A stretch of 9,103 bases of DNA from F23-B02 sp963610045. GTDB taxonomy: Bacteria > Bacillota > Clostridia > Oscillospirales > Oscillospiraceae. Below the pieces are notes generated by a model. The model worked only from the letters and a program-made list of their open reading frames with translations. It was not told the DNA's origin and ran no database searches. Positions 1 through 5,950 of the stretch are shown here, one piece after another. The translations under genes were made by a program, and so were the position numbers. The DNA is taken from NCBI GenBank assembly GCA_963610045.1, contig CAVDMS010000067.1, positions 1 through 9,103 of the forward strand. Direction: 5' to 3'. Position 1 is the stretch's first letter. The number at the start of each line of letters is the position of its first letter.

Positions 1-2
1 TG

Positions 3-125
3 CTTTTCGAGGGATTTTCGGCTTTCTTTGATGAAGATGGGCTGACGCCCATCAAAGCAAAAAAGTCGGAAATAACCGAAATGGTACGCCGACAGGCGGC
101 AGGGGTTCGACTCCCGTCAGCTTAG
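3..125 (+). CDS. C-terminal end of an unidentified reading frame cut by the left edge
   Basis: One frame is open from the first readable codon (base 3) through 40 codons to a TAG at 123-125; the other two plus frames stop within the first 45 bases. The peptide is moderately charged and ends in GVRLPSA. It contains an acidic patch (FFDEDG) followed by basic and mixed residues (KAKKSE, MVRRQ). I do not recognise the family. The stop lies 21 bases before the first leader ATG, so the parent gene probably sits immediately upstream of the ABC-F leader and could supply its transcript by read-through, since I find no clear promoter between them. A chance open frame of this length is possible in GC-rich DNA, so the call is tentative. 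Confidence 0.35.
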   Translation, partial: LFEGFSAFFDEDGLTPIKAKKSEITEMVRRQAAGVRLPSA

Positions 126-146
126 GAAAACGAAAGGGGTGGAAGG

Positions 147-170
147 ATGATTATTTCTTCTTGCAAATAA
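147..170 (+). CDS. Candidate leader peptide MIISSCK upstream of the ABC-F gene
   Basis: ATG at 147 is preceded by a good ribosome binding site, AAAGGGG at 133-139, with a 7-base spacer, and is followed by ATT ATT TCT TCT TGC AAA TAA. The codons from the fourth onward (157-168) form the left arm of a 12-bp stem with 210-221, so a ribosome on this frame would decide the folding of the leader. Short translated frames ahead of ABC-F resistance genes are known to sense stalled ribosomes (for example the vmlR, lsa and vga type leaders). The role here is inferred from position, binding site and overlap with the stem; no homologous leader peptide is claimed. Confidence 0.5.
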   Translation: MIISSCK

Positions 171-221
171 ATGAATCGGCAGTGCAGCCCTTAGGGGGTC
201 ACTGCGCCCATTTGCAGGAAG
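157..221 (+). promoter_or_regulatory. Leader RNA stem likely controlling the ABC-F gene by attenuation
   Basis: Bases 157-168 (cttcttgcaaat) pair with 210-221 (atttgcaggaag) as 12 continuous pairs with a single G-U. Inside, gcagtg (179-184) pairs with cactgc (200-205). The left arm lies in the first leader reading frame. If a stalled ribosome covers it, the freed right arm can pair with part of the terminator's 3' arm (212-222 with 298-308, eleven hand-counted pairs including four terminal and one internal G-U). That gives a mutually exclusive choice between the terminator and an alternative fold. All pairings were found by eye without energies. Because the alternative competes with the terminator's late arm, its kinetics are uncertain. 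The palindrome could instead be a DNA site of a mobile element. Confidence 0.5.
171..194 (+). CDS. Second candidate leader peptide MNRQCSP, abutting the first
   Basis: Its ATG starts on the base right after the TAA of the preceding seven-codon frame (TAAATG) and reads MNRQCSP before TAG at 192-194. It has no ribosome binding site of its own, so it would need re-initiation by ribosomes finishing the first frame. It lies wholly inside the loop of the 157-168/210-221 stem and covers the left arm (179-184) of an inner 6-bp stem. It may be a coincidence of a short frame; the exact stop-start junction and similar length of the two frames are the only evidence. Confidence 0.25.
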   Translation: MNRQCSP

Positions 222-281
222 TTATCTGTCCCAAACTCTATTTAACTGTACCGCCCGTGTGGCGGAGCATTTGTGCTGTTT

Positions 282-316
282 AGAGCCGCAGAAGCTTGCT
301 TTCTGCGGCTCTTTTT
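282..316 (+). terminator. Intrinsic terminator (attenuator) just upstream of the ABC-F start
   Basis: Bases 282-293 (agagccgcagaa) and 301-312 are perfect reverse complements, giving a 12-bp GC-rich stem with a 7-base loop, followed by a T run ending at 316. It ends only 7 bases before the ABC-F ribosome binding site (324-332). Transcripts coming from upstream would therefore be cut before the gene unless the hairpin is prevented. No promoter is visible between the hairpin and the gene, which favours an attenuator over an ordinary end of the upstream unit. Confidence 0.8.
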
Positions 317-338
317 GCGTCTGAAAGGAGGACGAATC

Positions 339-1820
339 ATGTCCGTAATTAAAATCGAAAACCTGAGCTTTGCCTATCCGGGAAGCTACGATAACATATT
401 TGAAAACTTAGATCTCACCCTCGACAGCGACTGGAAGTTGGGGCTTGTCGGGCGAAACGGCAGAGGCAAAACGACGCTTCTGCGCATCCTCTGCGGGGAG
501 CTTGAATACTCCGGCAAAATCATTTCCTCCGTGGGCTTTGACTATTTTCCCTACGCCGTGCCTGACGGAAGGGAGAGGACCGAGAGCGTGCTGCACAGCG
601 TCTGTCCTGACGCCGAGGAGTGGCAGATCGAAAGGGAGCTTTCGTATCTCGACCTTGACCCCGATGTGCTTGAGCGCCCCTTAGACACGCTCTCAAACGG
701 CGAGCGGACCAAGGCGCTGCTTGCGGCGCTGTTTTTGAACGAGGGGCGCTTTCTGCTCATCGACGAGCCGACGAATCACCTCGACGCCGAGGCAAGGAAG
801 CTGGTGTCGGCATACCTGCGGAAGAAAAGCGGCTTCATTTTGGTGTCGCATGACCGCAGATTCATAGACGGCTGCGTCGATCACGTCATGTCGATAAACC
901 GCAGCGGCATCGAGGTGCAAAGCGGCAATTTCTCGTCGTGGCTTTTAAACTACGAGCGTCGGCAGAGCAGCGAGGAGGCGCAGAACGAACAACTCAAAAA
1001 GGAGATACGCAGGCTCGGCGCCGCCGCAAAGCGTGCGGAGGCGTGGTCGGAGCGTGCAGAGTCGTCAAAATACGGAGGCGACACCTCAAAGCATGCGGTA
1101 GTGGACAGGGGGTATTTGAGCGCAAAATCCGCAAGAATGATGAAGCGCTCAAAGACGATCGAGGCACGGCGGCAAAACGCCGCCGAGCAGAAGTCCGAGC
1201 TTCTCAAAGACACCGAAACCGCCGAGGAGCTGAAGCTGCGACCGCTCGTCTACCGCTCCGAAAGGCTTGCGGAGCTGAAAGACCTTGTTATTTGCTACGA
1301 CGGGAAAGCAGTCTGTGAGCCGCAGAGCTTTGAGATCAAAAGGGGCGACAGAATAGCCCTCGTCGGAAAAAACGGTAGCGGCAAGAGCAGCATACTAAAG
1401 CTCCTTGCGGGCGAGGACGTTCCGCACAGCGGGACGCTCACTCTCGGCTCCGGGCTTAAAGTGTCGTATGTGAGGCAGGACAGCTCCCGCCTGTGCGGTG
1501 ACCTTAGAAGCTTTGCGGAGGAGGGAGGCATTGACGAGAGCCTGTTTAAGGCGATACTGCGGAAGATGGGCTTTGAGCGGGTGCATTTTGAAAAGCGCAT
1601 CGAGGAGCTGTCCGAGGGTCAGCGCAAAAAGCTGCTGCTTGCCAAAAGCCTCTGCTCCGAAGCACACCTCTATGTTTGGGACGAGCCGCTGAACTTCATA
1701 GACGTTTTCTCACGGCTGCAGATCGAGGAGCTTATCCGCCGCTTTTCGCCGACGATGATTTTTGCGGAGCATGATGCGGCGTTCAGGGACGGCATTGCAA
1801 ACAAAAGCGTCGAGCTGTAA
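339..1820 (+). CDS. ABC-F ribosome-protection protein, Lsa/CplR-like
   Basis: A 493-residue cytoplasmic twin-ATPase of the ABC-F class with no membrane segments. Members of the Lsa/Vga/CplR branch bind the ribosomal E site and dislodge lincosamides, streptogramin A and pleuromutilins from the peptidyl-transferase centre. Domain 1: Walker A GRNGRGKT 38-45, signature LSNGE 118-122, Walker B FLLIDEPTNHLD 138-149 with catalytic E143, switch H171. A charged helical linker (about 205-300) holds the resistance loop. Domain 2: GKNGSGKSS 343-351, LSEGQ 424-428, LYVWDEPLNFID 444-455 with E449, H478. The WDEPLNFID second Walker B is typical of the Lsa side of the family, and length matches Lsa proteins (about 495). 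The ATG at 339 is chosen because AAAGGAGGA at 324-332 precedes it by 6 bases; a longer in-frame start (GTG 273) would run through the terminator and lacks a binding site. The drug spectrum cannot be read from sequence. Confidence 0.93.
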   Translation: MSVIKIENLSFAYPGSYDNIFENLDLTLDSDWKLGLVGRNGRGKTTLLRILCGELEYSGKIISSVGFDYFPYAVPDGRERTESVLHSVCPDAEEWQIERELSYLDLDPDVLERPLDTLSNGERTKALLAALFLNEGRFLLIDEPTNHLDAEARKLVSAYLRKKSGFILVSHDRRFIDGCVDHVMSINRSGIEVQSGNFSSWLLNYERRQSSEEAQNEQLKKEIRRLGAAAKRAEAWSERAESSKYGGDTSKHAVVDRGYLSAKSARMMKRSKTIEARRQNAAEQKSELLKDTETAEELKLRPLVYRSERLAELKDLVICYDGKAVCEPQSFEIKRGDRIALVGKNGSGKSSILKLLAGEDVPHSGTLTLGSGLKVSYVRQDSSRLCGDLRSFAEEGGIDESLFKAILRKMGFERVHFEKRIEELSEGQRKKLLLAKSLCSEAHLYVWDEPLNFIDVFSRLQIEELIRRFSPTMIFAEHDAAFRDGIANKSVEL

Positions 1821-1827
1821 AAAGTCC

Positions 1828-1885
1828 TTGACAAAGGCACTACTTTGCATTACAATACACTCAGCTACCATGCAAAGCAAAGTAG
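1828..1885 (+). promoter_or_regulatory. Sigma-A promoter and probable PadR operator
   Basis: TTGACA (1828-1833), a 17-base spacer and TACAAT (1851-1856) form a near-perfect promoter eight bases after the ABC-F stop. CTACTTTGC at 1840-1848 is matched by its reverse complement GCAAAGTAG at 1877-1885, and the longer CTACTTTGCAT is matched by ATGCAAAG (1870-1877) plus GTAG. One arm sits in the spacer and the other just downstream of the start site, an arrangement suited to repression. PadR regulators often repress their own operons through such dyads, so autoregulation is a reasonable inference. Confidence 0.8.
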
Positions 1886-1894
1886 AGGTGTGCC

Positions 1895-2224
1895 ATGATA
1901 CCGTCACAAATGCTAAAGGGAGTGCTTGAGGGCTGCATTCTGGAGATCATTTCGAGGCAGGAGACCTACGGCTACGAGATCGCAGAAACGCTCTCCGGCT
2001 ACGGCTTCGGCAGGATCGCCGAGGGGACGATATATCCGCTGCTGCTCCGTCTTGAGCGAAACGGGCTTGTGCTGACCGAGTACCGCCCGTCGGACTTGGG
2101 ACCGAAGCGCAAGTATTATTCCCTGAGCGAGGCGGGAGGTGCTGCGCTCAAGGAGTTTCGCTCAAGCTATCTTGAGCTTGAGACAGCGGTAAATAAGCTC
2201 TTAAAGAGGGACGAAAATGAATAA
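1895..2224 (+). CDS. PadR-family transcriptional regulator
   Basis: A 109-residue winged-helix DNA-binding protein of the short PadR type (PadR-s1-like, little beyond the wing). Visible family marks: LEGCILEIISRQETYGYEIA (residues 11-30) forms helices 1-2; EGTIYPLLLRLERNGLV (43-59) is the recognition helix; the GPKRKYYSLSEAG segment (69-81) is the beta wing. The C-terminal helix (about 82-105) would provide dimerisation. It starts after AGAGGTG at 1884-1890. Its stop overlaps the next gene by eight bases (ATGAATAA), so the two are translationally coupled. PadR genes paired with a membrane protein are common in Firmicutes, and the regulator usually represses the pair; here the promoter carries a fitting inverted repeat. 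The inducing ligand is unknown. Confidence 0.92.
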   Translation: MIPSQMLKGVLEGCILEIISRQETYGYEIAETLSGYGFGRIAEGTIYPLLLRLERNGLVLTEYRPSDLGPKRKYYSLSEAGGAALKEFRSSYLELETAVNKLLKRDENE

Positions 2225-2864
2225 ACGTGCAAGAATACTCAGAAACGAGAATAACGAGCTTGAGAAGAAGCTCAGCAATGAGACAAACGATGCGCTGACC
2301 GACATTGTGGTTTACATAAGAAGTGCGGGCATCAGCGAATACGATCAGGAGCGGGTGCGTCGGGACATCGACGAAATGCTCTTCGAGGGCGAAAGTCGTG
2401 GCATGAGCGCAGCGGAGATCATCGGTGACGATTACAAAGCTTTCTGCGACGCCGTAATGTGCGAGGTGCCGAAGCTCAGCCGGGCGCAGCGTGTAATGAC
2501 CGCAGTTCAGGAGGTTTTGGCGGGCATCATCGTGCTGCTTGCGATTTGGACCGTGTTCTCTCCCATCATTCAGCTTATCAAAAAAGAGCCTTGGTATCTT
2601 CTGCCCCTGAGACTTTCCGACCTTATCACGGCAGCGGTGATAGTTGCTGCGGCGGTGCTGATAGCGGTTTACATAACCAAAAACGTTTTCACGCCGAAGC
2701 CTGCGGCGCTCATAGCGGGATTCGTCCTTGCGGCGGCGATCGGCATTGCGGGGATACTCTTCTGCTCCGACATTATGCTTATGAATATTCACATTGCCGT
2801 GGATATTGCGCTTCTGGCTGTGCTGGCGCTTGCATACCTCATTATCGGGAAAAGACTTGAATAA
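2217..2864 (+). CDS. Four-helix membrane protein partnered with PadR (DUF1048/HAAS-like)
   Basis: A 215-residue protein with a soluble N-terminal part (1-95) and four predicted membrane helices (about 99-121, 133-154, 162-183 and 188-211). The N-terminal part has a helical pattern (DIVVYIRSAGISEYDQERVRRDI, in two stretches around 29-51, then EMLFEG and AAEIIGDDYKAFCDAV around 65-80). This resembles the HAAS/DUF1700/DUF1048 domains found in proteins encoded next to PadR regulators; I assign it to that group by pattern, not by search. Start: AGAGGG at 2205-2210 precedes ATG 2217 by 6 bases and the start lies inside the end of padR. Partner function is unknown in the family; roles in envelope stress or drug response have been proposed for similar pairs. 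There are no transporter motifs or catalytic residues. Confidence 0.85.
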   Translation: MNKRARILRNENNELEKKLSNETNDALTDIVVYIRSAGISEYDQERVRRDIDEMLFEGESRGMSAAEIIGDDYKAFCDAVMCEVPKLSRAQRVMTAVQEVLAGIIVLLAIWTVFSPIIQLIKKEPWYLLPLRLSDLITAAVIVAAAVLIAVYITKNVFTPKPAALIAGFVLAAAIGIAGILFCSDIMLMNIHIAVDIALLAVLALAYLIIGKRLE

Positions 2865-2902
2865 TACAAAGCGGTCTGCAAATGCAGACCGCTTTGTATT
2901 AT
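2861..2902. terminator. Perfect 20-bp hairpin ending the PadR operon
   Basis: Bases 2861-2880 and 2883-2902 are exact reverse complements, with GC-rich core GCGGTCTGC. The A-rich outer left arm and T-rich outer right arm (CTTTGTATTAT) give a U-rich 3' end in either direction. It overlaps the stop of the membrane-protein gene (2862-2864). The outer AT part serves as the U tract, since no separate T run follows. Confidence 0.85.
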
Positions 2903-2931
2903 CGCAATAATTTGAAAATGGGGATGGAAAA

Positions 2932-3033
2932 ATGTATATGAGGGGGATCATAGACCGTCGTGCCGTCGCCGACCTATGGTCGGAATACTACGATAATAAA
3001 TTTAAAAAGTCAAGTAAAATAAATAAAAGTTAA
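2932..3033 (+). CDS. Possible 33-codon small protein between two terminators
   Basis: ATG at 2932 (or the in-frame ATG at 2938) opens 33 codons ending at TAA 3031-3033. The product would start MYMRGIIDRR, carry an aromatic-acidic centre (DLWSEYYDN) and end in a lysine/serine-rich tail (KFKKSSKINKS), giving a basic peptide. A purine patch, GGGGATGG at 2920-2927, lies 4 bases before the ATG. Against it: no promoter is visible after the preceding terminator, and a 6-bp hairpin (2969-2974 with 2978-2983) sits within the frame. It may equally be a gene remnant or chance. Confidence 0.2.
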   Translation: MYMRGIIDRRAVADLWSEYYDNKFKKSSKINKS

Positions 3034-3054
3034 TAAAATATTCACGATAAAAAG

Positions 3055-3089
3055 TTATAAAAGCCTGTCTCTGCGACAGGCTTTTATAA
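3055..3089 (-). terminator. Terminator of the cell-wall hydrolase gene
   Basis: Bases 3055-3069 pair perfectly with 3075-3089 around a 5-base loop, with GC core AAGCCTGTC. Read on the minus strand it follows the hydrolase stop (3103) by 13 bases and is followed by a T-rich stretch (TTTTATAACTTTTT). The symmetrical A and T outer arms could also stop transcripts arriving from the left. Confidence 0.88.
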
Positions 3090-3102
3090 TATGCAAAGCT
3101 TT

Positions 3103-4641
3103 TCAGCTTCCGATTATTCTCTTTGCGCCGACGTAGTTGCGGGTGTAGTAGCCGGAATCCTCAAGCTCGGTTATGATGACCTTGCCCTTGCCGGAGGCAG
3201 CATGGACGAACTTGCCGTCGCCGATGTACATTCCGACGTGACCGATGGGACTGGTGCTGTCCTTGAAGAACACGAGGTCGCCGGGCTGCAGATCGGACTT
3301 TGCGACCGAGACGCCGTTGTTGTTCCACATACTTGTTGCGGTTCTGTACAGCGAGTAGCCATACTGCTGATAGACGTAGTAGCACAGGCCGGAGCAGTCA
3401 AAGCCTCTGGGAGAAGTGCCGCCGTAAACATAGGGAACGCCGAGGTATTGAAGTGCGGTCTTGGCTATCTGCTCGCCCTGGGAGCTTGTTGCGCTGAGGC
3501 TTATGTAGCTTGCGCTCATGTAACCCGTGACACTGCCGGAACTGACCTGATACCAGTCGCCGCTTTTGCCGGTGACGGTGAGCTGTACGCCCTTATTGTA
3601 GTAGCCGACGATGGAGTAGCTCGTTCCCGGACCGCTGCGCATCCTGACGCTGTTTCCGGTGACGGTGCCGATCTTGCCGTCAATCTTATCGACCGCCGGG
3701 GTGCTGTCGGATGCAGAGCCGAGGGTCACAAACTCGGAATACACATAGCCGTAGCTGCCGTTTACGCTGACCTGATACCAGTCGCCGTACACGCCTGTGA
3801 CACTGAGCTTGTCGGCTTTGCCGATCTTCTTAACGGAGGAGAACAGATCGGTGGAGGGACCCATTCTGAGGTTCACGCCGTTTGCATTCATGGAAGCGCT
3901 CTTTGCGGGGGAATAGCTTTCCGTAGGGCTTATGCGTACGTAATCGCCGGACATATAGCCGACATTGCCGTTATAGCTGAGCTTGTACCAACCGTTTTCA
4001 GAGGAATACACCGTGACCGCCGCACCCTTGGAGCAGTAGGTGACAATGCCGTAGCTCGTGCCGGGGCCCTGTCTGAGACGCACGCTCGTGCCGATGACCT
4101 GCGCCGCATAGCCGTCGGCGGCAGGGGTCACGGGAGTTGTCGGTGCGGGGGATGGAGTGGGCTGAGATGCCTGAGCAAAGCTCAGATAATCCGAACTCAT
4201 GTAGCCGGATTTGCCGTTTACGGAGATGGCGTACCAACCGCCGGAAGCACCCGTCACGCTCACCTGAGTACCCTTGTCAAAGTCGCAGATGACGGAGTAG
4301 CTCGTACTTGGACCGCTTCTCATGCGGACGTCGTTACCCGTGACGGCAGCGGTGCCGAAGCTGCCGCTGACGCTGCTGCGGCTGCTCAAATAGTCGGAGC
4401 AGGCGTATGCCACGGTGCCGTTGTAGTTTACCTTGCTCCAACCGTTTGCGCTTGAGATAACGATGAGCTGTGCGCCCTTGGGCATGGTAACTATAATGTC
4501 GGAGGAGGTGTTTGCCTGCGACCTGAGGTTGAGCGCAGTCGTGGTCACGGCGCCGCCCTCCGACTGAGCCATTGCGGGAATCGCCAGCAGCGAAACGCAG
4601 CACAGCACCGCAAGGCATAAGCTTATCAGTCTTTTTTTCAT
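3103..4641 (-). CDS. Secreted SH3b-repeat NlpC/P60 peptidoglycan endopeptidase
   Basis: A 512-residue exported cell-wall hydrolase. Residues 1-25 are a signal peptide (MKKR, then a hydrophobic core, cleavage near AMA-QS). Five bacterial SH3 repeats follow at about 31-86, 97-154, 178-237, 248-307 and 323-382, each with a V[RN]LR/RMRSGP-type start and a GW(Y/S)-NG-GY(M/V) core; they likely bind the wall. A Pro/Thr-rich linker (160-175) separates repeats 2 and 3. The C-terminal NlpC/P60 domain (386-512) shows catalytic C416 in FDCSGL, H468 in GHVGMYIG and H480 in FVHAASG, plus the YVYGG (404-408) and LQPGDLVFF (451-459) signatures. Such enzymes usually cut the D-Glu to diamino-acid bond of stem peptides. 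AGGAG (4651-4655 on the plus strand) lies 9 bases before the ATG. It is monocistronic with its own promoter and terminator. Autolysin-like remodelling is inferred. Confidence 0.95.
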   Translation of the reverse strand: MKKRLISLCLAVLCCVSLLAIPAMAQSEGGAVTTTALNLRSQANTSSDIIVTMPKGAQLIVISSANGWSKVNYNGTVAYACSDYLSSRSSVSGSFGTAAVTGNDVRMRSGPSTSYSVICDFDKGTQVSVTGASGGWYAISVNGKSGYMSSDYLSFAQASQPTPSPAPTTPVTPAADGYAAQVIGTSVRLRQGPGTSYGIVTYCSKGAAVTVYSSENGWYKLSYNGNVGYMSGDYVRISPTESYSPAKSASMNANGVNLRMGPSTDLFSSVKKIGKADKLSVTGVYGDWYQVSVNGSYGYVYSEFVTLGSASDSTPAVDKIDGKIGTVTGNSVRMRSGPGTSYSIVGYYNKGVQLTVTGKSGDWYQVSSGSVTGYMSASYISLSATSSQGEQIAKTALQYLGVPYVYGGTSPRGFDCSGLCYYVYQQYGYSLYRTATSMWNNNGVSVAKSDLQPGDLVFFKDSTSPIGHVGMYIGDGKFVHAASGKGKVIITELEDSGYYTRNYVGAKRIIGS

Positions 4642-4685
4642 ATATGCGTACTCCTGTCAGATGAAATTTATCAAATCGTAATCAA

Positions 4686-4714
4686 ATTGTAACACAAGAG
4701 TCGAATTATGTCAA
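4686..4714 (-). promoter_or_regulatory. Sigma-A promoter of the NlpC/P60 gene
   Basis: On the minus strand TTGACA (plus positions 4709-4714) and TACAAT (4686-4691) are separated by exactly 17 bases. The expected start near 4679 leaves an untranslated leader of about 38 bases containing the ribosome binding site. This predicts strong constitutive transcription. Confidence 0.85.
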
Positions 4715-4834
4715 TCAAGCTCAGAGGGCATGGGAGCAATATGCTGTTAACTTTCCATGAATTCGGGCGATTTTTTGCGGACACTCCGATTATTTTCCGA
4801 CAACAGACGGTAATATGTAGTTAAACTATTTTTG

Positions 4835-4863
4835 TTTTCATTTTAATAAATGTATGTTATACT
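4835..4863 (+). promoter_or_regulatory. Extended -10 promoter of the apbE-mpg-recG unit
   Basis: TATACT (4858-4863) is preceded by TGT, giving an extended -10, and a weak -35, TTTTCA (4835-4840), lies 17 bases upstream. The predicted start near 4870 leaves about 28 bases before the ATG at 4898. A short palindrome, TAGTT-A-AACTA (4818-4828), ends 6 bases upstream of the -35 and could bind a regulator, but is too short to be sure. The remaining 4715-4817 shows no gene or structure I can support. Confidence 0.65.
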
Positions 4864-4897
4864 GAAAGACAAAGATTTTGCCCGAAGGGATAAAACG

Positions 4898-5950
4898 ATG
4901 AGAAATAAGCTTTTTATAAAACTTACGGCGCTTGCACTTTCGCTTGCGGTCATGCTGTCGCTCTCCGCCTGCTCGGAGGAGGAGCCGCTGAGCAAGCAGG
5001 TCTTTGCGATGGATACGGTGATGACTGTGACCGCCTACGGCTCAAACGCCGAGGCGGGCGTTGACGCTGCCGCAGGCGTCATCAAGGCGATGGACTCCAT
5101 GCTCGACCCCGATTCCGAGGACAGCTACACATGGCTCATCAACAACGCCGGAGGCGGCAATGTCGTCGTCACTCCGCAGATCGCCGAAATGCTCAGCACG
5201 GCGTACACCGTGTATGAGCGCAGCGGCGGCGCTCTCGACCTTTCGGTCTATCCGATATATCTCGCATGGGGCGAGTTTAAGGAGGAGACCGGGCGTGTGC
5301 CGTCGAGCGACGAGCTGACGGAGCTGCGGCAGAAGCTCGGCTTCGGCAAGATGGAGCTTATGAGCTTCCCCGGCGAGGAGAACTACTCCGTCCGCCTGCC
5401 GGACGGGACGCAGATCAGCTTCGGCGCCGTGGCAAAGGGCTGTGCCGCAAACTATGCGATCGGCGCAATGCGTGATGCGGGCGTGGAAAGCGGTATCGTT
5501 TCCCTCGGCGGCAACGTGCAGACGTTGGGACTCAAGCCCGACGGCAGCAACTGGATTATTGCGGTCGAGGATCCCGCCGACACAGGCTCCTACCTCGGCA
5601 CCCTCAGCGTCGGTGAGACGGCGGTGGTCACGAGCGGCGACTATCAGCGCTACTTCAAGGCGCCCGACGGCACCGTGTACCATCACCTCATTGATCCGAG
5701 TACCGGCAAGCCCACGGAGAACACGCTCAGCTCGGTGACGATAGTCTGCACCGACGGCACGATGGCGGACGCACTTTCTACAGCAATGTTCGTGCTTGGC
5801 GAGAATGCGGCGCTCAAATACTGGCAGCAGTACGGCGGTTTTGAGATGATAATGGTGACGAAGGACAACCGTGTGCTTTGCACGAGCGGGCTTATGGAGG
5901 CGTTTGCGCTCACAAACACAGACGACTACACGCTGAGCATTGTCGGATGA
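4898..5950 (+). CDS. apbE: FAD:protein FMN transferase, ApbE lipoprotein
   Basis: ApbE moves FMN from FAD onto a threonine of target flavoproteins such as RnfG/NqrC, using Mg2+, on the outer face of the membrane. The 350-residue protein begins with a lipoprotein signal peptide: basic MRNKLFIK, hydrophobic core, lipobox LSAC with the lipidated Cys at 25. Family marks in order: AMDTVMTV 37-44, GGALDLSVYPIYLAWG 110-125, ISFGAVAKGCAANYAIGAM 173-191, SLGGN 202-206, VTSGDYQRYF 244-253, HHLIDPSTGKP 262-272 and DGTMADALSTAMFVLG 286-301, which holds metal-binding Asp/Thr. ATG 4898 is chosen over the in-frame 4850 because GAAGGGA at 4884-4890 precedes it and it starts the signal peptide. The AKGCAAN segment has Cys and Asn where many members have Tyr and Asp. 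The first gene of a three-gene unit; no flavoprotein target or Rnf/Nqr gene lies in the window. Confidence 0.93.
   Translation: MRNKLFIKLTALALSLAVMLSLSACSEEEPLSKQVFAMDTVMTVTAYGSNAEAGVDAAAGVIKAMDSMLDPDSEDSYTWLINNAGGGNVVVTPQIAEMLSTAYTVYERSGGALDLSVYPIYLAWGEFKEETGRVPSSDELTELRQKLGFGKMELMSFPGEENYSVRLPDGTQISFGAVAKGCAANYAIGAMRDAGVESGIVSLGGNVQTLGLKPDGSNWIIAVEDPADTGSYLGTLSVGETAVVTSGDYQRYFKAPDGTVYHHLIDPSTGKPTENTLSSVTIVCTDGTMADALSTAMFVLGENAALKYWQQYGGFEMIMVTKDNRVLCTSGLMEAFALTNTDDYTLSIVG

Noticed and set aside
26..57. Hairpin with perfect arms (26-33 with 50-57, or 36-42 with 47-53) resembling a terminator.
   Set aside because: No T run follows on the plus strand and it sits inside the open frame. On the minus strand no T run follows the hairpin either, and no gene ends there.
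85..122. A GGTTCGACTCC stretch that looks like the T arm and 3' end of a tRNA or tmRNA.
   Set aside because: The five-base stem has a G-G mismatch at its fourth pair, no matching acceptor 5' strand, anticodon arm or CCA is found, and the stretch lies in an open reading frame ending at 125.
273..338. GTG start extending the ABC-F protein by 22 residues.
   Set aside because: It would translate through the terminator hairpin, has no ribosome binding site, and adds residues absent from Lsa-type proteins; ATG 339 has an ideal binding site.
2148..2951. Minus-strand open frame of 267 codons opposite the PadR pair.
   Set aside because: It is antisense to a promoter-driven, translationally coupled pair with family motifs and crosses the operon terminator.
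3091..4455. Long plus-strand open frame of 454 codons.
   Set aside because: It is antisense to the SH3b-NlpC/P60 gene, whose domains, signal peptide, promoter and terminator are all clear on the minus strand. The plus frame has no ribosome binding site or recognisable domain.
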